Position numbers and translations under genes: made by a program
DNA from: Hydrogenophaga sp.
Lineage (GTDB): Bacteria > Pseudomonadota > Gammaproteobacteria > Burkholderiales > Burkholderiaceae_C
Direction: 5' to 3'
DNA length: 64,000 bases
NCBI RefSeq assembly: GCF_011772445.1
Contig: NZ_WVZN01000017.1
Span: 1 to 64,000 of the forward strand
Shown here: positions 1 through 7,748 of the stretch, one piece after another
Numbering within the stretch: the first letter of the stretch is position 1
Layout: every line of letters begins with the position of its first letter
The notes under the pieces: model-generated
The model's database searches: none
Seen by the model: only the letters and a program-made list of their open reading frames with translations
Told to the model about the DNA's origin: nothing

Positions 1-61
1 TCGCGACCGTCTTGCCCTTGATGAGGGACAGGTCGCAGTCCTTGTCGTAGAAAACTTTCAT
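1..61 (-). CDS. ilvC: Ketol-acid reductoisomerase (N-terminus only)
   Basis: Only the first 20 codons are inside the window. They read [17 protein letters not shown], which is the usual start of class I ketol-acid reductoisomerase, just before the NADPH-binding fold. The family converts 2-acetolactate to 2,3-dihydroxyisovalerate in branched-chain amino acid synthesis. Here the gene begins 28 bp after the E1 beta gene on the same strand, so it looks like the last visible member of a catabolic operon rather than part of ilvBHC. It may therefore be a paralogue with a different substrate. No strong Shine-Dalgarno sequence is visible. The rest lies beyond the left edge. Confidence 0.8.
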   Translation of the reverse strand, partial: MKVFYDKDCDLSLIKGKTVA

Positions 62-89
62 GGTCTTGTTGCTGGTGAGAGGGAAGGGA

Positions 90-1076
90 TCAGGCGGCCG
101 TTGCCTGCGGGGCGTCGGCCATCAGGGACAACGCCGCCTCGACGACGGCGTCGGAAGACACGCGGGCCACGGATTCGAGCCGCGTGGCGTAGCCCACGGG
201 AATGCGCGGCGCGCCCAGGCGGCCGATGCGGCAACCCGTGGCCTGTGCGGCGGTGGCGGCCACCTCGGCGCCGAAACCGGCGGCCTGCACGGCGTCGTGC
301 ACCACCAGCAGGCGGCGCGTGCGCGCGCAATCGGCCAGCACGGCCTCGCGGTCCCAGGGCCACAGGGTGCCCAGGTCGATGACGCTGGCGCGCACGCCCT
401 GCGCGGCGAGAGCGTCGGCGGCTTTAGACGCGGTGTGCACGGCCGCAGACCAGCTCACGAGCGTGAGGTCGTCGCCGCGCCGCAGCAGGTTCGCGCGGCC
501 GGGCGTGGCGGTCAGCGTGTCGTCGACCTCGCCCTCCAGGCCCCAGAGCTCCTTGTTCTCCATGTAGATCACCGGGTCCTCGCCGCGCAGGGCCTGGGTG
601 AGCATGCTGAAGTTGTCCTGCGGTGTCGCGGGGCACATCACCACCACGCCGGGCAGGTGGGCGAACCAGGCCTCCAGGCTTTGCGAGTGCTGCGCGGCCG
701 AGTTGGACCAGAAGCCGATGGGCAGGCGCATCACCAGTGGCACGCGGCCCTGGCCGCCGAACATGTAGCGGATCTTGGCGGCCTGGTTGACGATCTCGTC
801 CATGGCGCAGAGCGCGAAGTCGACCACGCGCATTTCCACCACAGGACGCATGCCGACGAGCGCCATGCCCACGCCGGCGCCGACGATGGTGGCTTCGGAA
901 ATGGGCGTGTCGATGATCCGATCGGGGCCGAAGGCGGCCTGCAGGCCCTTGTACTGCTGGAAGATGCCGCCGCGGCCCACGTCTTCGCCCAGCACCACCA
1001 CGCGCGGGTCGGCGCGCATGGCGGTGCTCAGGGCGCGCACGGCGGCGTCGGCGTAGGTGGTGCGGATCAGTGCCAT
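90..1076 (-). CDS. Thiamine-dependent 2-oxoacid/acetoin dehydrogenase E1 beta subunit
   Basis: This 328-residue protein is the beta subunit of an alpha2beta2 E1 enzyme (pyruvate, branched-chain or acetoin dehydrogenase type). The N-terminal half has the family signatures [11 protein letters not shown] and [13 protein letters not shown], and the C-terminal transketolase-like domain follows. Its 5' end overlaps the stop of the E1 alpha gene by 10 bp, so the two are probably translationally coupled. No E2 or E3 gene is in the window; they may lie to the left, or the E1 may work with a housekeeping E2/E3. The acetoin (AcoB) assignment is the closest by family, but the presence of a TRAP importer and a reductoisomerase leaves the substrate open. 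Confidence 0.85.
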   Translation of the reverse strand: MALIRTTYADAAVRALSTAMRADPRVVVLGEDVGRGGIFQQYKGLQAAFGPDRIIDTPISEATIVGAGVGMALVGMRPVVEMRVVDFALCAMDEIVNQAAKIRYMFGGQGRVPLVMRLPIGFWSNSAAQHSQSLEAWFAHLPGVVVMCPATPQDNFSMLTQALRGEDPVIYMENKELWGLEGEVDDTLTATPGRANLLRRGDDLTLVSWSAAVHTASKAADALAAQGVRASVIDLGTLWPWDREAVLADCARTRRLLVVHDAVQAAGFGAEVAATAAQATGCRIGRLGAPRIPVGYATRLESVARVSSDAVVEAALSLMADAPQATAA

Positions 1077-2059
1077 GCGCCGGCTCCGGTGGTCTGGATG
1101 TCGGTGAAGGCCGCGGCCGGATCGGGCGCGGGCGAGGCGTCGGCGAAGGCGACGGCGTCGTCGATCTCGGCGCGCACCTCGGCGTCGATGGCGTCGAGCT
1201 GCGCGAGCGTGGCGCCGCCGGCCAGGGCGGCTTCGCGCGCTCGGCGCAGCGGGTCCGCATCGATGGCGCCTTGCAGGTCGTTCGGGTCGCGGTAGCCCTG
1301 GGTGTCCACCGACACGTGGCCGCGCACGCGCCAGGTGAGGGCGTGCAGCAGCTGCGGGCCTTCGCCCGCGTGGATCTTGGCGACCAGGCGGCCGGCCGCG
1401 GCGTGCACGGCTTGCACGTCGTTGCCGTCGGCCGTTTCACCGGGCACGCCCAGCGCCGCCGCGCGCGCGGCCACGCCAGGGCCGGCGCTCAGGCCGGCGG
1501 TAGCGGTGGTGGCGGAGTAGCGGTTGTCCTCGCAGACGAAAAGCACCGGCAGCTTGAAGACGGCCGCCCAGTTGAGTGCTTCCAGGAACGGCCCGCGGTT
1601 GGTGGCGCCGTCGCCGAAGAAGCAGGCCACCAGGTGCGGCTTGCCTTGCAGTTTGAGCGCCTGCGCCGCGCCGCAGGCGATGGGCAGGCCGGCGGTGACG
1701 ACGCCATTGGCGCCCAGCATGCCGACCGAAAAATCGGCGATGTGCATGGAGCCGCCCTTGCCGCCGTTGCTGCCACCGGCGCGGCCGAACAACTCGGCCA
1801 TCATGCGGCGCATGTCGCCGCCCTTGGCCAGGGTGTGACCGTGGCCTCGGTGCGTGCTGGTGAGCAGGTCCTCGCGGCTCAGGTGGGCGCACACGCCGGC
1901 GGCCACGGCTTCCTGCCCGATGGACAGGTGCAGCGGGCCGCGCACCTTGGCGCGCTCGTCCACCTTGGCGCCGAGCACGCCCACGCCACCCTGGCTGGCC
2001 ACTTCGGCCGCGAGTTCGAAGGCGCGGATGCGCGCCATGGTTCGGTACAGATCGATCAT
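1067..2059 (-). CDS. Thiamine-dependent 2-oxoacid/acetoin dehydrogenase E1 alpha subunit
   Basis: The 330-residue protein carries the thiamine diphosphate motif of E1 alpha chains, starting GDGATNRG and ending at the Asn of FVCEDN, and the N-terminal signature MRRMMAELFGRAGGSNGGKGGSMH. It would decarboxylate a 2-oxoacid (or cleave acetoin) together with the downstream beta chain. I start at the ATG giving MIDLYRT. A GTG twelve bases upstream, overlapping the TRAP permease stop as GTGA, is an alternative that adds VSAP. It sits in the middle of a tight operon, 8 bp after the permease gene. The natural substrate is not deducible from sequence alone. Confidence 0.85.
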   Translation of the reverse strand: MIDLYRTMARIRAFELAAEVASQGGVGVLGAKVDERAKVRGPLHLSIGQEAVAAGVCAHLSREDLLTSTHRGHGHTLAKGGDMRRMMAELFGRAGGSNGGKGGSMHIADFSVGMLGANGVVTAGLPIACGAAQALKLQGKPHLVACFFGDGATNRGPFLEALNWAAVFKLPVLFVCEDNRYSATTATAGLSAGPGVAARAAALGVPGETADGNDVQAVHAAAGRLVAKIHAGEGPQLLHALTWRVRGHVSVDTQGYRDPNDLQGAIDADPLRRAREAALAGGATLAQLDAIDAEVRAEIDDAVAFADASPAPDPAAAFTDIQTTGAGAWH

Positions 2060-2067
2060 GGGCGCGC

Positions 2068-3948
2068 TCACAAGACCATGGTGGTGATGCCCGGCACGGC
2101 CGCGATGATCAGCACGCCCACGAGCAGCGCGACCAAGTACGGCCAGATGGCGCCGATGACTTCGTCGGGCGGCGCGTCGCCGATGCGGCAGGCGATGTAG
2201 AAGCCCACGCCGATGGGGGGCATCATCAGGCCGATGTTCATGGCGCAGACGATGACCATGGCGTAGTGCACGTCGTTGATGCCCAGCTTGTGCGCGATGG
2301 GGAACATGATGGGCGCCAGCAGCAGCACGGCGGGCAGGCCTTCCAGCAGACAGCCCAGGGCCACGAAGACCACGATGGTGACCGCCATGAAGCCGACCCA
2401 GCCGCCCGGCAGCGTGGTCATGAAGCCCGAGAGTTGCTGCACCACGCCGCTTTGCGTGATGGACCAGGCCATGGCCGAGGCCGCGCCCAGCACCAGCAGC
2501 ACCACGCCGGACAGCGCGGCGGTTTCCACCAGCATGTCGTAGAACTTGCGCAGGCCGATGCCGCCGTACATCACCTGGCCCACGAACAGCGCGTAGACCA
2601 CGGCGACGGTGGAGACCTCGGTGGCGGTGGCCACGCCTTCGCCCACCGCCGCGCGGATGAGGAAGGGCAGCACCAGCGCGGGCGCGGCGATGAGCAGGAA
2701 GCGGCGCACCAGCGACAGCGGCGCGCGCTTCGCGTCGTGCATGTCTTCGTTGCGGGCCTTCCAGCGCGCCAGCACCAGCAGCACGGCCAGCAGCACCATG
2801 GCGATGACGAAGCCGGCCTGGAACAGGCCCGCGATGGACACGCCGGCCACCGCGCCCAGCACGATGAGCACGATGCTCGGCGGCACGGTGTCGGCCATGG
2901 CGGCGCCGGTGGCCAGCAGGGCCACCATCTCGCGCGGCTTGTGGCCGCGGCGCTTCATCTCGGGAAAGAGGGCGGGGGCCACGGTGGCCATGTCGGACAC
3001 CTTGGAGCCCGAGATGCCCGAGACGATGAACAGCGAGCCCAGCAGCACGTAGGACATGCCGGCCTTGACGTGGCCGAGCAGGGAGCCGAGGAAGTCGACG
3101 ATGGCCTTGCCCATGCCGGTCGCATCGAGAATGCAGCCCAGCAGCACGAAGATGGGCACCGAGACCAGCACCAGGCTGGACATGCCTTCGTCCATGCGCC
3201 CGATGACGACGGTGAGCGGCACGTGCGTGGTGAAGGCCAGGTAACACACCGCGCCCACGCCGAAGCAGAAGGCGATGGGCACGCCCGCCACCAGGCAGAT
3301 GGCGGCAAAGCCGATGAGGAAGAAGCCGATGTTGGCGGCGCCCAGCTTCATGAGCTGCGGCGAGAAATGCCAGCACAGGCCCGCGACGGCGCCAACCAGC
3401 AGGGCGGCGAGCAGGAGATCGGCCTTGCGCGCGGAGCGCCCCGCGTACAACACCACGAGGGCCAGCATGACGGCGAAGCCGAAGCCGATGGAGCTGACGC
3501 GAAAGGTGTTGGGCAAATCCAGCGCGGGCGTGTGGATGAACCACTCGTCCTTCGCGTAGTCGATGGCCGGGCCGATGAGGGCGAGCAGCACTGCCGCGAT
3601 GGCCACCAGCGCGAAGGCGTGCACGAACTCGCGCAGGCGCTGCGGCAGCAGGTCGACGAACAGGCCCAGGCGCAGGTGTTCGTTGCGGTGCACGGCGATG
3701 GCCGCGCCCAGCATGGTGAGCCAGATGAAGGAGATGGAGACGACCTCGTCCGACCACACCAGCGACTGGTTGAACACGTAGCGCGAGACCACGCCCACCA
3801 GCAGCAGCACCGTGATGACCAGCATCAGCAGGGCCGACGCCGCCTCCAGCGGCTTGAGCCAGAGCGGGCTGCGGCGGGTGTCGTGAAGGACGGTGCCCTT
3901 GTAGGCACCGTCGGCGTCGGCGGAGGTGCCGGCGATGAGTTCGGTCAT
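2068..3948 (-). CDS. TRAP transporter fused permease (DctQ-DctM)
   Basis: At 626 residues this is a fusion of the small (DctQ-like) and large (DctM-like) membrane subunits of a tripartite ATP-independent periplasmic transporter. The first ~190 residues show the DctQ pattern (SRYVFNQSLVWSDEV, then HRNEHLRLGLF). The remaining ~430 form the DctM domain with many hydrophobic helices and the conserved PPIGVGFYIAC segment near the end. It drives solute import with a cation gradient and takes substrate from the binding protein encoded 1 bp upstream. The other two TRAP systems in this window have separate Q and M genes, so this one is of a different lineage. Confidence 0.9.
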   Translation of the reverse strand: MTELIAGTSADADGAYKGTVLHDTRRSPLWLKPLEAASALLMLVITVLLLVGVVSRYVFNQSLVWSDEVVSISFIWLTMLGAAIAVHRNEHLRLGLFVDLLPQRLREFVHAFALVAIAAVLLALIGPAIDYAKDEWFIHTPALDLPNTFRVSSIGFGFAVMLALVVLYAGRSARKADLLLAALLVGAVAGLCWHFSPQLMKLGAANIGFFLIGFAAICLVAGVPIAFCFGVGAVCYLAFTTHVPLTVVIGRMDEGMSSLVLVSVPIFVLLGCILDATGMGKAIVDFLGSLLGHVKAGMSYVLLGSLFIVSGISGSKVSDMATVAPALFPEMKRRGHKPREMVALLATGAAMADTVPPSIVLIVLGAVAGVSIAGLFQAGFVIAMVLLAVLLVLARWKARNEDMHDAKRAPLSLVRRFLLIAAPALVLPFLIRAAVGEGVATATEVSTVAVVYALFVGQVMYGGIGLRKFYDMLVETAALSGVVLLVLGAASAMAWSITQSGVVQQLSGFMTTLPGGWVGFMAVTIVVFVALGCLLEGLPAVLLLAPIMFPIAHKLGINDVHYAMVIVCAMNIGLMMPPIGVGFYIACRIGDAPPDEVIGAIWPYLVALLVGVLIIAAVPGITTMVL

Positions 3949-3949
3949 G

Positions 3950-4966
3950 TCAGCCCAGCTTGCCGGTGTACTTCTCCATCACCGCCCAGGCCTCGTCGCC
4001 GAACTTGCCCTTCCACTCGGCGTAGAAGCCGGCGCTGCGCAGCTTGTCGCGGAAGGGCGCGGTGTTGGGCGAGTTGAAGACGATGCCCTTGGCCGTGAGG
4101 TCCTTCTGCAGCGTGGCTTCGTTGGCGGCCACGTCGGCGCGCTCCTTCACGGCGGCGGCGTTGATGTGCTTGGCGACGATGTCGCGCACGTCGGGCGGCA
4201 GGCGGTCCCAGGCGCGGCGGTTGATCAGCGTCCAGAAGCCGTCCCACATGTGGTTGGTGAGCGAGCAGTACTTCTGCACCTCGTACAGCTTGAAGTTGGA
4301 GATGACCGCGAACGGGTTCTCCTGACCGTCGGCCACCTTGGTCTGCAGGGCGGTGTACATCTCGGACGCGTTGATCGAGATCGGCGAGGAGCCGAAGGCC
4401 TTGAACATGGAGGTCCACATCGGCGAGACGGGCACGCGGATCTTGAAGCCCTCGAAGTCGGCCGGCGTGTTGATGGGCTTGGTGGAGGTGGTGGTCTGGC
4501 GGAAGCCGTTGTCCCAGATCTTCTCGAGCGCGACCAGGTTGGCCTTGGCGATCTGCGCGCGGATGTAGGCGCCGACGTCGCCGTCCATGGCCTTCCACAC
4601 GGTGTCGTAGTTGGGGAAGGCGAAGCCCAGGCCGTTGAGCGCGGCCGGCGTCACCAGGGTGGACAGGATGAGGCCGGAGAGGTTGAACATCTCCACGCCG
4701 CCCGAGCGCAACTGGCTCAGCGTGTCGGTGTCGGAGCCGAGCTGGTTGCTGGGGAAGAGCTGGATGTCCATGCGGCCATTGGTTTCCTTCCTGATGGCCT
4801 CCACCGCTTCCTTGGCGCGCACGTTCATGGGGTGCTGCGGCGGCTGGTTGTTGGCGTACTTGAAGGTGAACTCGGCGCTCTGGCCATAGGCCAGCTTCAG
4901 CGGCGCGGCGACGCTGGCCGCGGTGATGCCCGTGGCCTTGATGAGGGTGCGGCGGGAAATCGTCAT
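3950..4966 (-). CDS. TRAP transporter substrate-binding protein (DctP family)
   Basis: The 338-residue protein starts with a SRRTLIKATG segment and an Ala-rich stretch ending near YGQS, a signal peptide with a twin-arginine-like motif. The mature part is a DctP-type binding protein: KYANNQPPQHPMN at the start and the ligand-site segment GFKIRVPVS, where the Arg normally binds a substrate carboxylate. This points to an organic-acid ligand. It is the periplasmic receptor for the fused permease that follows after 1 bp. It is clearly different in sequence from the two WDLP-type receptors at 17.4 and 20.3 kb. Expression is probably set by the IclR regulator next to the operon. Confidence 0.9.
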   Translation of the reverse strand: MTISRRTLIKATGITAASVAAPLKLAYGQSAEFTFKYANNQPPQHPMNVRAKEAVEAIRKETNGRMDIQLFPSNQLGSDTDTLSQLRSGGVEMFNLSGLILSTLVTPAALNGLGFAFPNYDTVWKAMDGDVGAYIRAQIAKANLVALEKIWDNGFRQTTTSTKPINTPADFEGFKIRVPVSPMWTSMFKAFGSSPISINASEMYTALQTKVADGQENPFAVISNFKLYEVQKYCSLTNHMWDGFWTLINRRAWDRLPPDVRDIVAKHINAAAVKERADVAANEATLQKDLTAKGIVFNSPNTAPFRDKLRSAGFYAEWKGKFGDEAWAVMEKYTGKLG

Positions 4967-5035
4967 GGTGTGTCTCCTCTGGTTGGGGTGCTGGCTCGGG
5001 GGAAAGGGGGTGCGCGCTTCACGCCGTCTGCGGCA

Positions 5036-5848
5036 TCAGGCGGCCTGCGGCGTGGCGGCGGGGATGTCGAACAACTGGCGCATGTACAGGCCGCTGGCAA
5101 GGTAGCCGCCGTCGACGCCGAGCGTCTGGCCGGTGACGAAGCTGGCCTGTTCGGAGGCGAAGAAGACCGCCGCGGCGGACACCTCGGCCGGCGAGCAGAA
5201 GCGGTGCATGGGGCAGACGTCGAGGTAGGTGTTGGCCTTGGAGCTGCCGTGCAGCGAGCGGATCATGGGCGTGTCCACGAAGCCGGGCGCGATGGCGTTG
5301 ACGGTGATGCCCTGCTCGGCGACCTCGATGGCGAACTGGCCCGTCATGGCGATGAGCGCGGCCTTGGAGCTGCCATAGGCCAGGCGCCCCGTGCCCGCGC
5401 GCACGCCGCTGATGGAGGAGACGTTGACGATGCGGCCCCAGCGCTGGCGCTTCATGCCGGGCAGCACGGCCTGCGTGAGCAGCATGGGCGCGGTGAGGTT
5501 GATGGCCAGCGTGGTGTTCCACTGCGCCAGCGAGACCTCGTCGTGCGGCTGGGTGGAGACCACGCCCGCGTTGTTGATGAGGATGTCCACGCGCGGGAAG
5601 CGGCGCATGAGCGCGGCCATGGTGCGTTCGATGGCCTCGGCGTCGGCCAGGTCGGCCACGAAGGCCTCGGCCTGGCCGCCGGCATCGCGAATGCCTTGCG
5701 CGGCCTGCTCGGCCGCGGGGCCATTGCGGTCCACGATGCAGACCGTGGCGCCCTGTTGCGCCAGGTCTTGCGCGATCTGCAAACCGATGCCGCTGGCGGC
5801 GCCTGTGACCAGGGCCACGCGCCCGCCGTGCTGATTGGGGTTGTCCAT
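5036..5848 (-). CDS. SDR family NAD(P)-dependent oxidoreductase
   Basis: This is a 270-residue classical short-chain dehydrogenase. The cofactor motif is TGAASGIG, the catalytic Ser-Tyr-Lys set is in NVSSISG and AYGSSKAAL, and NNAG is present. Asp in CIVDRNG suggests preference for NAD. I start at the ATG giving MDNPNQ because AAGGGCGAG lies just upstream; the longer frame in the ORF track (304 aa) runs back into the regulator's promoter. It is the first gene of the operon with the TRAP importer and E1 enzyme, so it probably oxidises the imported hydroxy-acid or an intermediate. Confidence 0.87.
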   Translation of the reverse strand: MDNPNQHGGRVALVTGAASGIGLQIAQDLAQQGATVCIVDRNGPAAEQAAQGIRDAGGQAEAFVADLADAEAIERTMAALMRRFPRVDILINNAGVVSTQPHDEVSLAQWNTTLAINLTAPMLLTQAVLPGMKRQRWGRIVNVSSISGVRAGTGRLAYGSSKAALIAMTGQFAIEVAEQGITVNAIAPGFVDTPMIRSLHGSSKANTYLDVCPMHRFCSPAEVSAAAVFFASEQASFVTGQTLGVDGGYLASGLYMRQLFDIPAATPQAA

Positions 5849-5944
5849 CTCGCCCTTGTGAGGTTGAATGTCCAGAATGTGAATCGATTGGCCAATGTTC
5901 GCAGCACAACCCGGCGCTGCGTCAGAGGAAAACCCTGAATCGCT

Positions 5945-5982
5945 CCGCAAAAGCGGTTCACTATGTGGTCCGCGTTTTGCGG
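5945..5982 (+). promoter_or_regulatory. Candidate IclR-type operator in divergent promoter region
   Basis: Between the SDR gene and the iclR gene lies GTTCACTATGTGGTC (5956-5970), a 15-bp imperfect palindrome of the form seen at IclR-family sites. It is flanked by CCGCAAAAGCGG on the left and CCGCGTTTTGCGG on the right, which are themselves near-inverted copies of each other. A GTG start at 5965 would fall inside the operator, which favours the ATG at 5995 for the regulator. The role is inferred from position and symmetry. Confidence 0.5.
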
Positions 5983-5994
5983 GTTTTCACCGAG

Positions 5995-6798
5995 ATGAAC
6001 GCACCCGAAGCACCGCCCGGCGAAACCGCTGGCGCGCAGACCCTGAGAAGGGGACTGGGCATCCTCAAGCTGCTGGCGCGCCACCAGCCCGAGGGGCTGC
6101 GCATTGGCGAGATCGGGCGCCGGCTGGGCCTGAGCAAGGCCACGGCCGTGCGGCTGACGCACACGCTGGCGGACGAGCGCTTCGTGGTGCACGACGCGGC
6201 GAGCCGCTGCTACCGGCTGGGACCGGAGTCCTTCGTGGTGGGACTGGCGGCCGAGCCCAGCTACTCGCTTCAGCGCCTGGCCACGGCCTCGCTGCGCGCC
6301 CTGGCGCTGGAGACCGGCGACTGGGTGTTCTTCTCGGTGGTGCAGGGGCTGGAGGCGATCTGCCTCTCACGCGAGACGGGGCATGGCCCCATTCCCAGCG
6401 ACGCGCTGCGCCTGGGCGACCGCCACCCGCTGGGCGTGGGCGCGGGCGGGCTGGCGATTCTGGCGGCACTGCCCGACGACGAGGTGGAGAACGCGCTGCG
6501 GGTGAATGAGGCCTACATCGACGAGCACTTCCCGAAGTCGCCGGTGGCGGTGATCCGCCACCTGGTGGCCGAGACGCGCGAGCGCGGCTACGCGGTGATC
6601 CCGGGCATCGTGGTGCCGGGCTACTGGGCGCTGGGGGTGCCGCTGCTGCAGCGCGACGGTCGGCCGGTGGGTGCGATCGTGCTGGTGGCGAGCGAGTCGC
6701 GCCTGCACCCCACGCGGCGTGCGGCGCTGGGGGAGCGCATGCTCAACATCAGCCGCGAGCTCATGAGCCGGGCGGCGCAGGCGTCGCAGGCGGCGTGA
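5995..6798 (+). CDS. IclR family transcriptional regulator
   Basis: The protein (267 residues from this start) has an N-terminal winged helix with RRGLGILKLLARH and IGRRLGLSKATAVRLTHTL, and the C-terminal IclR effector domain (residues ~90-260) with GYAVIPG and VPLLQRDGRPVGAIVLV. Family members are usually autoregulated and control the divergent operon. Here that operon is the SDR-TRAP-E1 set 146 bp away. The ORF track start (GTG at 5965) lies in the putative operator, so the first ATG was chosen. The 3' end overlaps the convergent gene by 38 bp. Confidence 0.88.
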   Translation: MNAPEAPPGETAGAQTLRRGLGILKLLARHQPEGLRIGEIGRRLGLSKATAVRLTHTLADERFVVHDAASRCYRLGPESFVVGLAAEPSYSLQRLATASLRALALETGDWVFFSVVQGLEAICLSRETGHGPIPSDALRLGDRHPLGVGAGGLAILAALPDDEVENALRVNEAYIDEHFPKSPVAVIRHLVAETRERGYAVIPGIVVPGYWALGVPLLQRDGRPVGAIVLVASESRLHPTRRAALGERMLNISRELMSRAAQASQAA

Positions 6799-7354
6799 CG
6801 CCCCCAGGCTCCGCCGGCTCCAGCAGGCTGCGCGGCGGGTTGCGCTTCATCTCGTCCGCGAAGGTCACCTGCTCGGGGCTCATGCACTCGTCCGCCACGC
6901 GGCGGCCGAGTTTCTGGCTCATGAGCATGGACTTGTTGCCCAGTTGCAGCCAGAGTGCGCCGCGCTTCGGGTCTTCCAGGCGGATGGCGCCGGTGCGGCT
7001 TTCCACCGGGTGCATGTAGTAGCGCGTCTGGCGCGGCTTGTCGACCTGCACGAAGAAGAAGCCCTGACGCCTGGCGGGGGTGATCTCCACGGCCGCGCCG
7101 AGCTCGCAAGGGATCTTGCCCACGTACACGCGCTGCGCCACCGCGAGATCGGCCTCGGTGAGCGAGACGCTGCTGTCTTCCTCGATCGGCGTCACCTCTT
7201 CCACGGCCTTGGCAGCGGAGCGCTTGAGCGGCGCGCGCTTCTTGGTGGGCTCCTGGGCGGTGCTGGCGGGCTTGGGGTTGGTGGTTTGCGCAAGCACCGC
7301 CACCGGCGGGCAAGCGAGGGCGCTGAGGGCGAGGGCAAGGGGCAGAAGTTTCAT
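6761..7354 (-). CDS. Hypothetical exported protein
   Basis: I do not recognise a named family. The 197-residue product begins with a signal peptide (MKLLPLALALSALACPP, cleavage near AQT) followed by a Lys/Pro/Ala-rich linker (KPASTAQEPTKKRAP) and a compact domain of ~130 residues that contains two Cys (KIPCELG and DECMSP), possibly a disulphide in the periplasm. The C-terminal tail is Pro-rich. It is divergent from the ParD-like gene and convergent with iclR, whose last 38 bp it overlaps, so neither neighbour hints at its role. Confidence 0.7.
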   Translation of the reverse strand: MKLLPLALALSALACPPVAVLAQTTNPKPASTAQEPTKKRAPLKRSAAKAVEEVTPIEEDSSVSLTEADLAVAQRVYVGKIPCELGAAVEITPARRQGFFFVQVDKPRQTRYYMHPVESRTGAIRLEDPKRGALWLQLGNKSMLMSQKLGRRVADECMSPEQVTFADEMKRNPPRSLLEPAEPGGVTPPATPAPPGS

Positions 7355-7452
7355 CGGCTCGGATCGGAAGTCGGCGTCCAGTCTGCCCGCCCGGGCGCGG
7401 TTCCTGTGTTCCCAGATGTTGATCTCGTCTGAGGGTGTATCGGCTGGGGTCT

Positions 7453-7482
7453 ATATAATCCGTATACGTTTCATATATTGAT
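7453..7482 (+). promoter_or_regulatory. Promoter with dyad symmetry before the ParD-like gene
   Basis: A stretch far more AT-rich than its surroundings contains a perfect -10 hexamer TATAAT (7454-7459), then the palindrome CGTATACG (7461-7468). ATAT-rich arms lie on both sides of it, giving an imperfect dyad centred on GTATAC that overlaps the -10. No good -35 is seen. A ribbon-helix-helix protein such as the one encoded just downstream could bind here and repress its own gene; that is inference. Confidence 0.5.
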
Positions 7483-7487
7483 TGACC

Positions 7488-7748
7488 ATGGGCATCGTGA
7501 AGATTTCCGACCAGATGCACGAGAACCTGCGCGTGGCGGGCAATGCGCTCAGCCGCTCCATCAACGCCCAGGCCGAGCACTGGATGCGTGTGGGCATGCT
7601 GGCCGAAATGCACCCGGGCCTGGACCACCAGGCCATCTGCCAGATGCTGGTGCGCGCCGAGCTCGACGGGGGGCTGGACATCACGGTGGCTGTGGCGCCC
7701 GCCGACAAGGGGCGCAAGCCGCGCGCGCCGTCCAACGGAAAACGCTGA
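7488..7748 (+). CDS. ParD-like antitoxin family protein
   Basis: The 86-residue protein starts MGIVKISDQMHENLRVAG and continues SRSINAQAEHWMRVGM. This is the ParD-like family: a ribbon-helix-helix DNA-binding N-terminus related to the antitoxin ParD. The C-terminus is Lys/Arg-rich. No ParE-type toxin follows. Instead the stop codon overlaps the start of a methionine aminopeptidase gene (TGATG), so the two are translated together. I start at the ATG; the ORF track uses a TTG six bases upstream. The AT-rich promoter with a dyad fits autoregulation. Confidence 0.78.
   Translation: MGIVKISDQMHENLRVAGNALSRSINAQAEHWMRVGMLAEMHPGLDHQAICQMLVRAELDGGLDITVAVAPADKGRKPRAPSNGKR

Noticed and set aside
1067-3757. 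896-residue minus-strand frame covering E1 alpha and part of the TRAP permease
   Set aside because: Only its C-terminal 330 codons are a real protein (E1 alpha). The upstream part is low-complexity shadow of the permease.
2266-4077. 603-residue His/Gln-rich plus-strand frame opposite the TRAP permease
   Set aside because: Antisense shadow of membrane-protein codons; no ribosome site and no recognisable domain.
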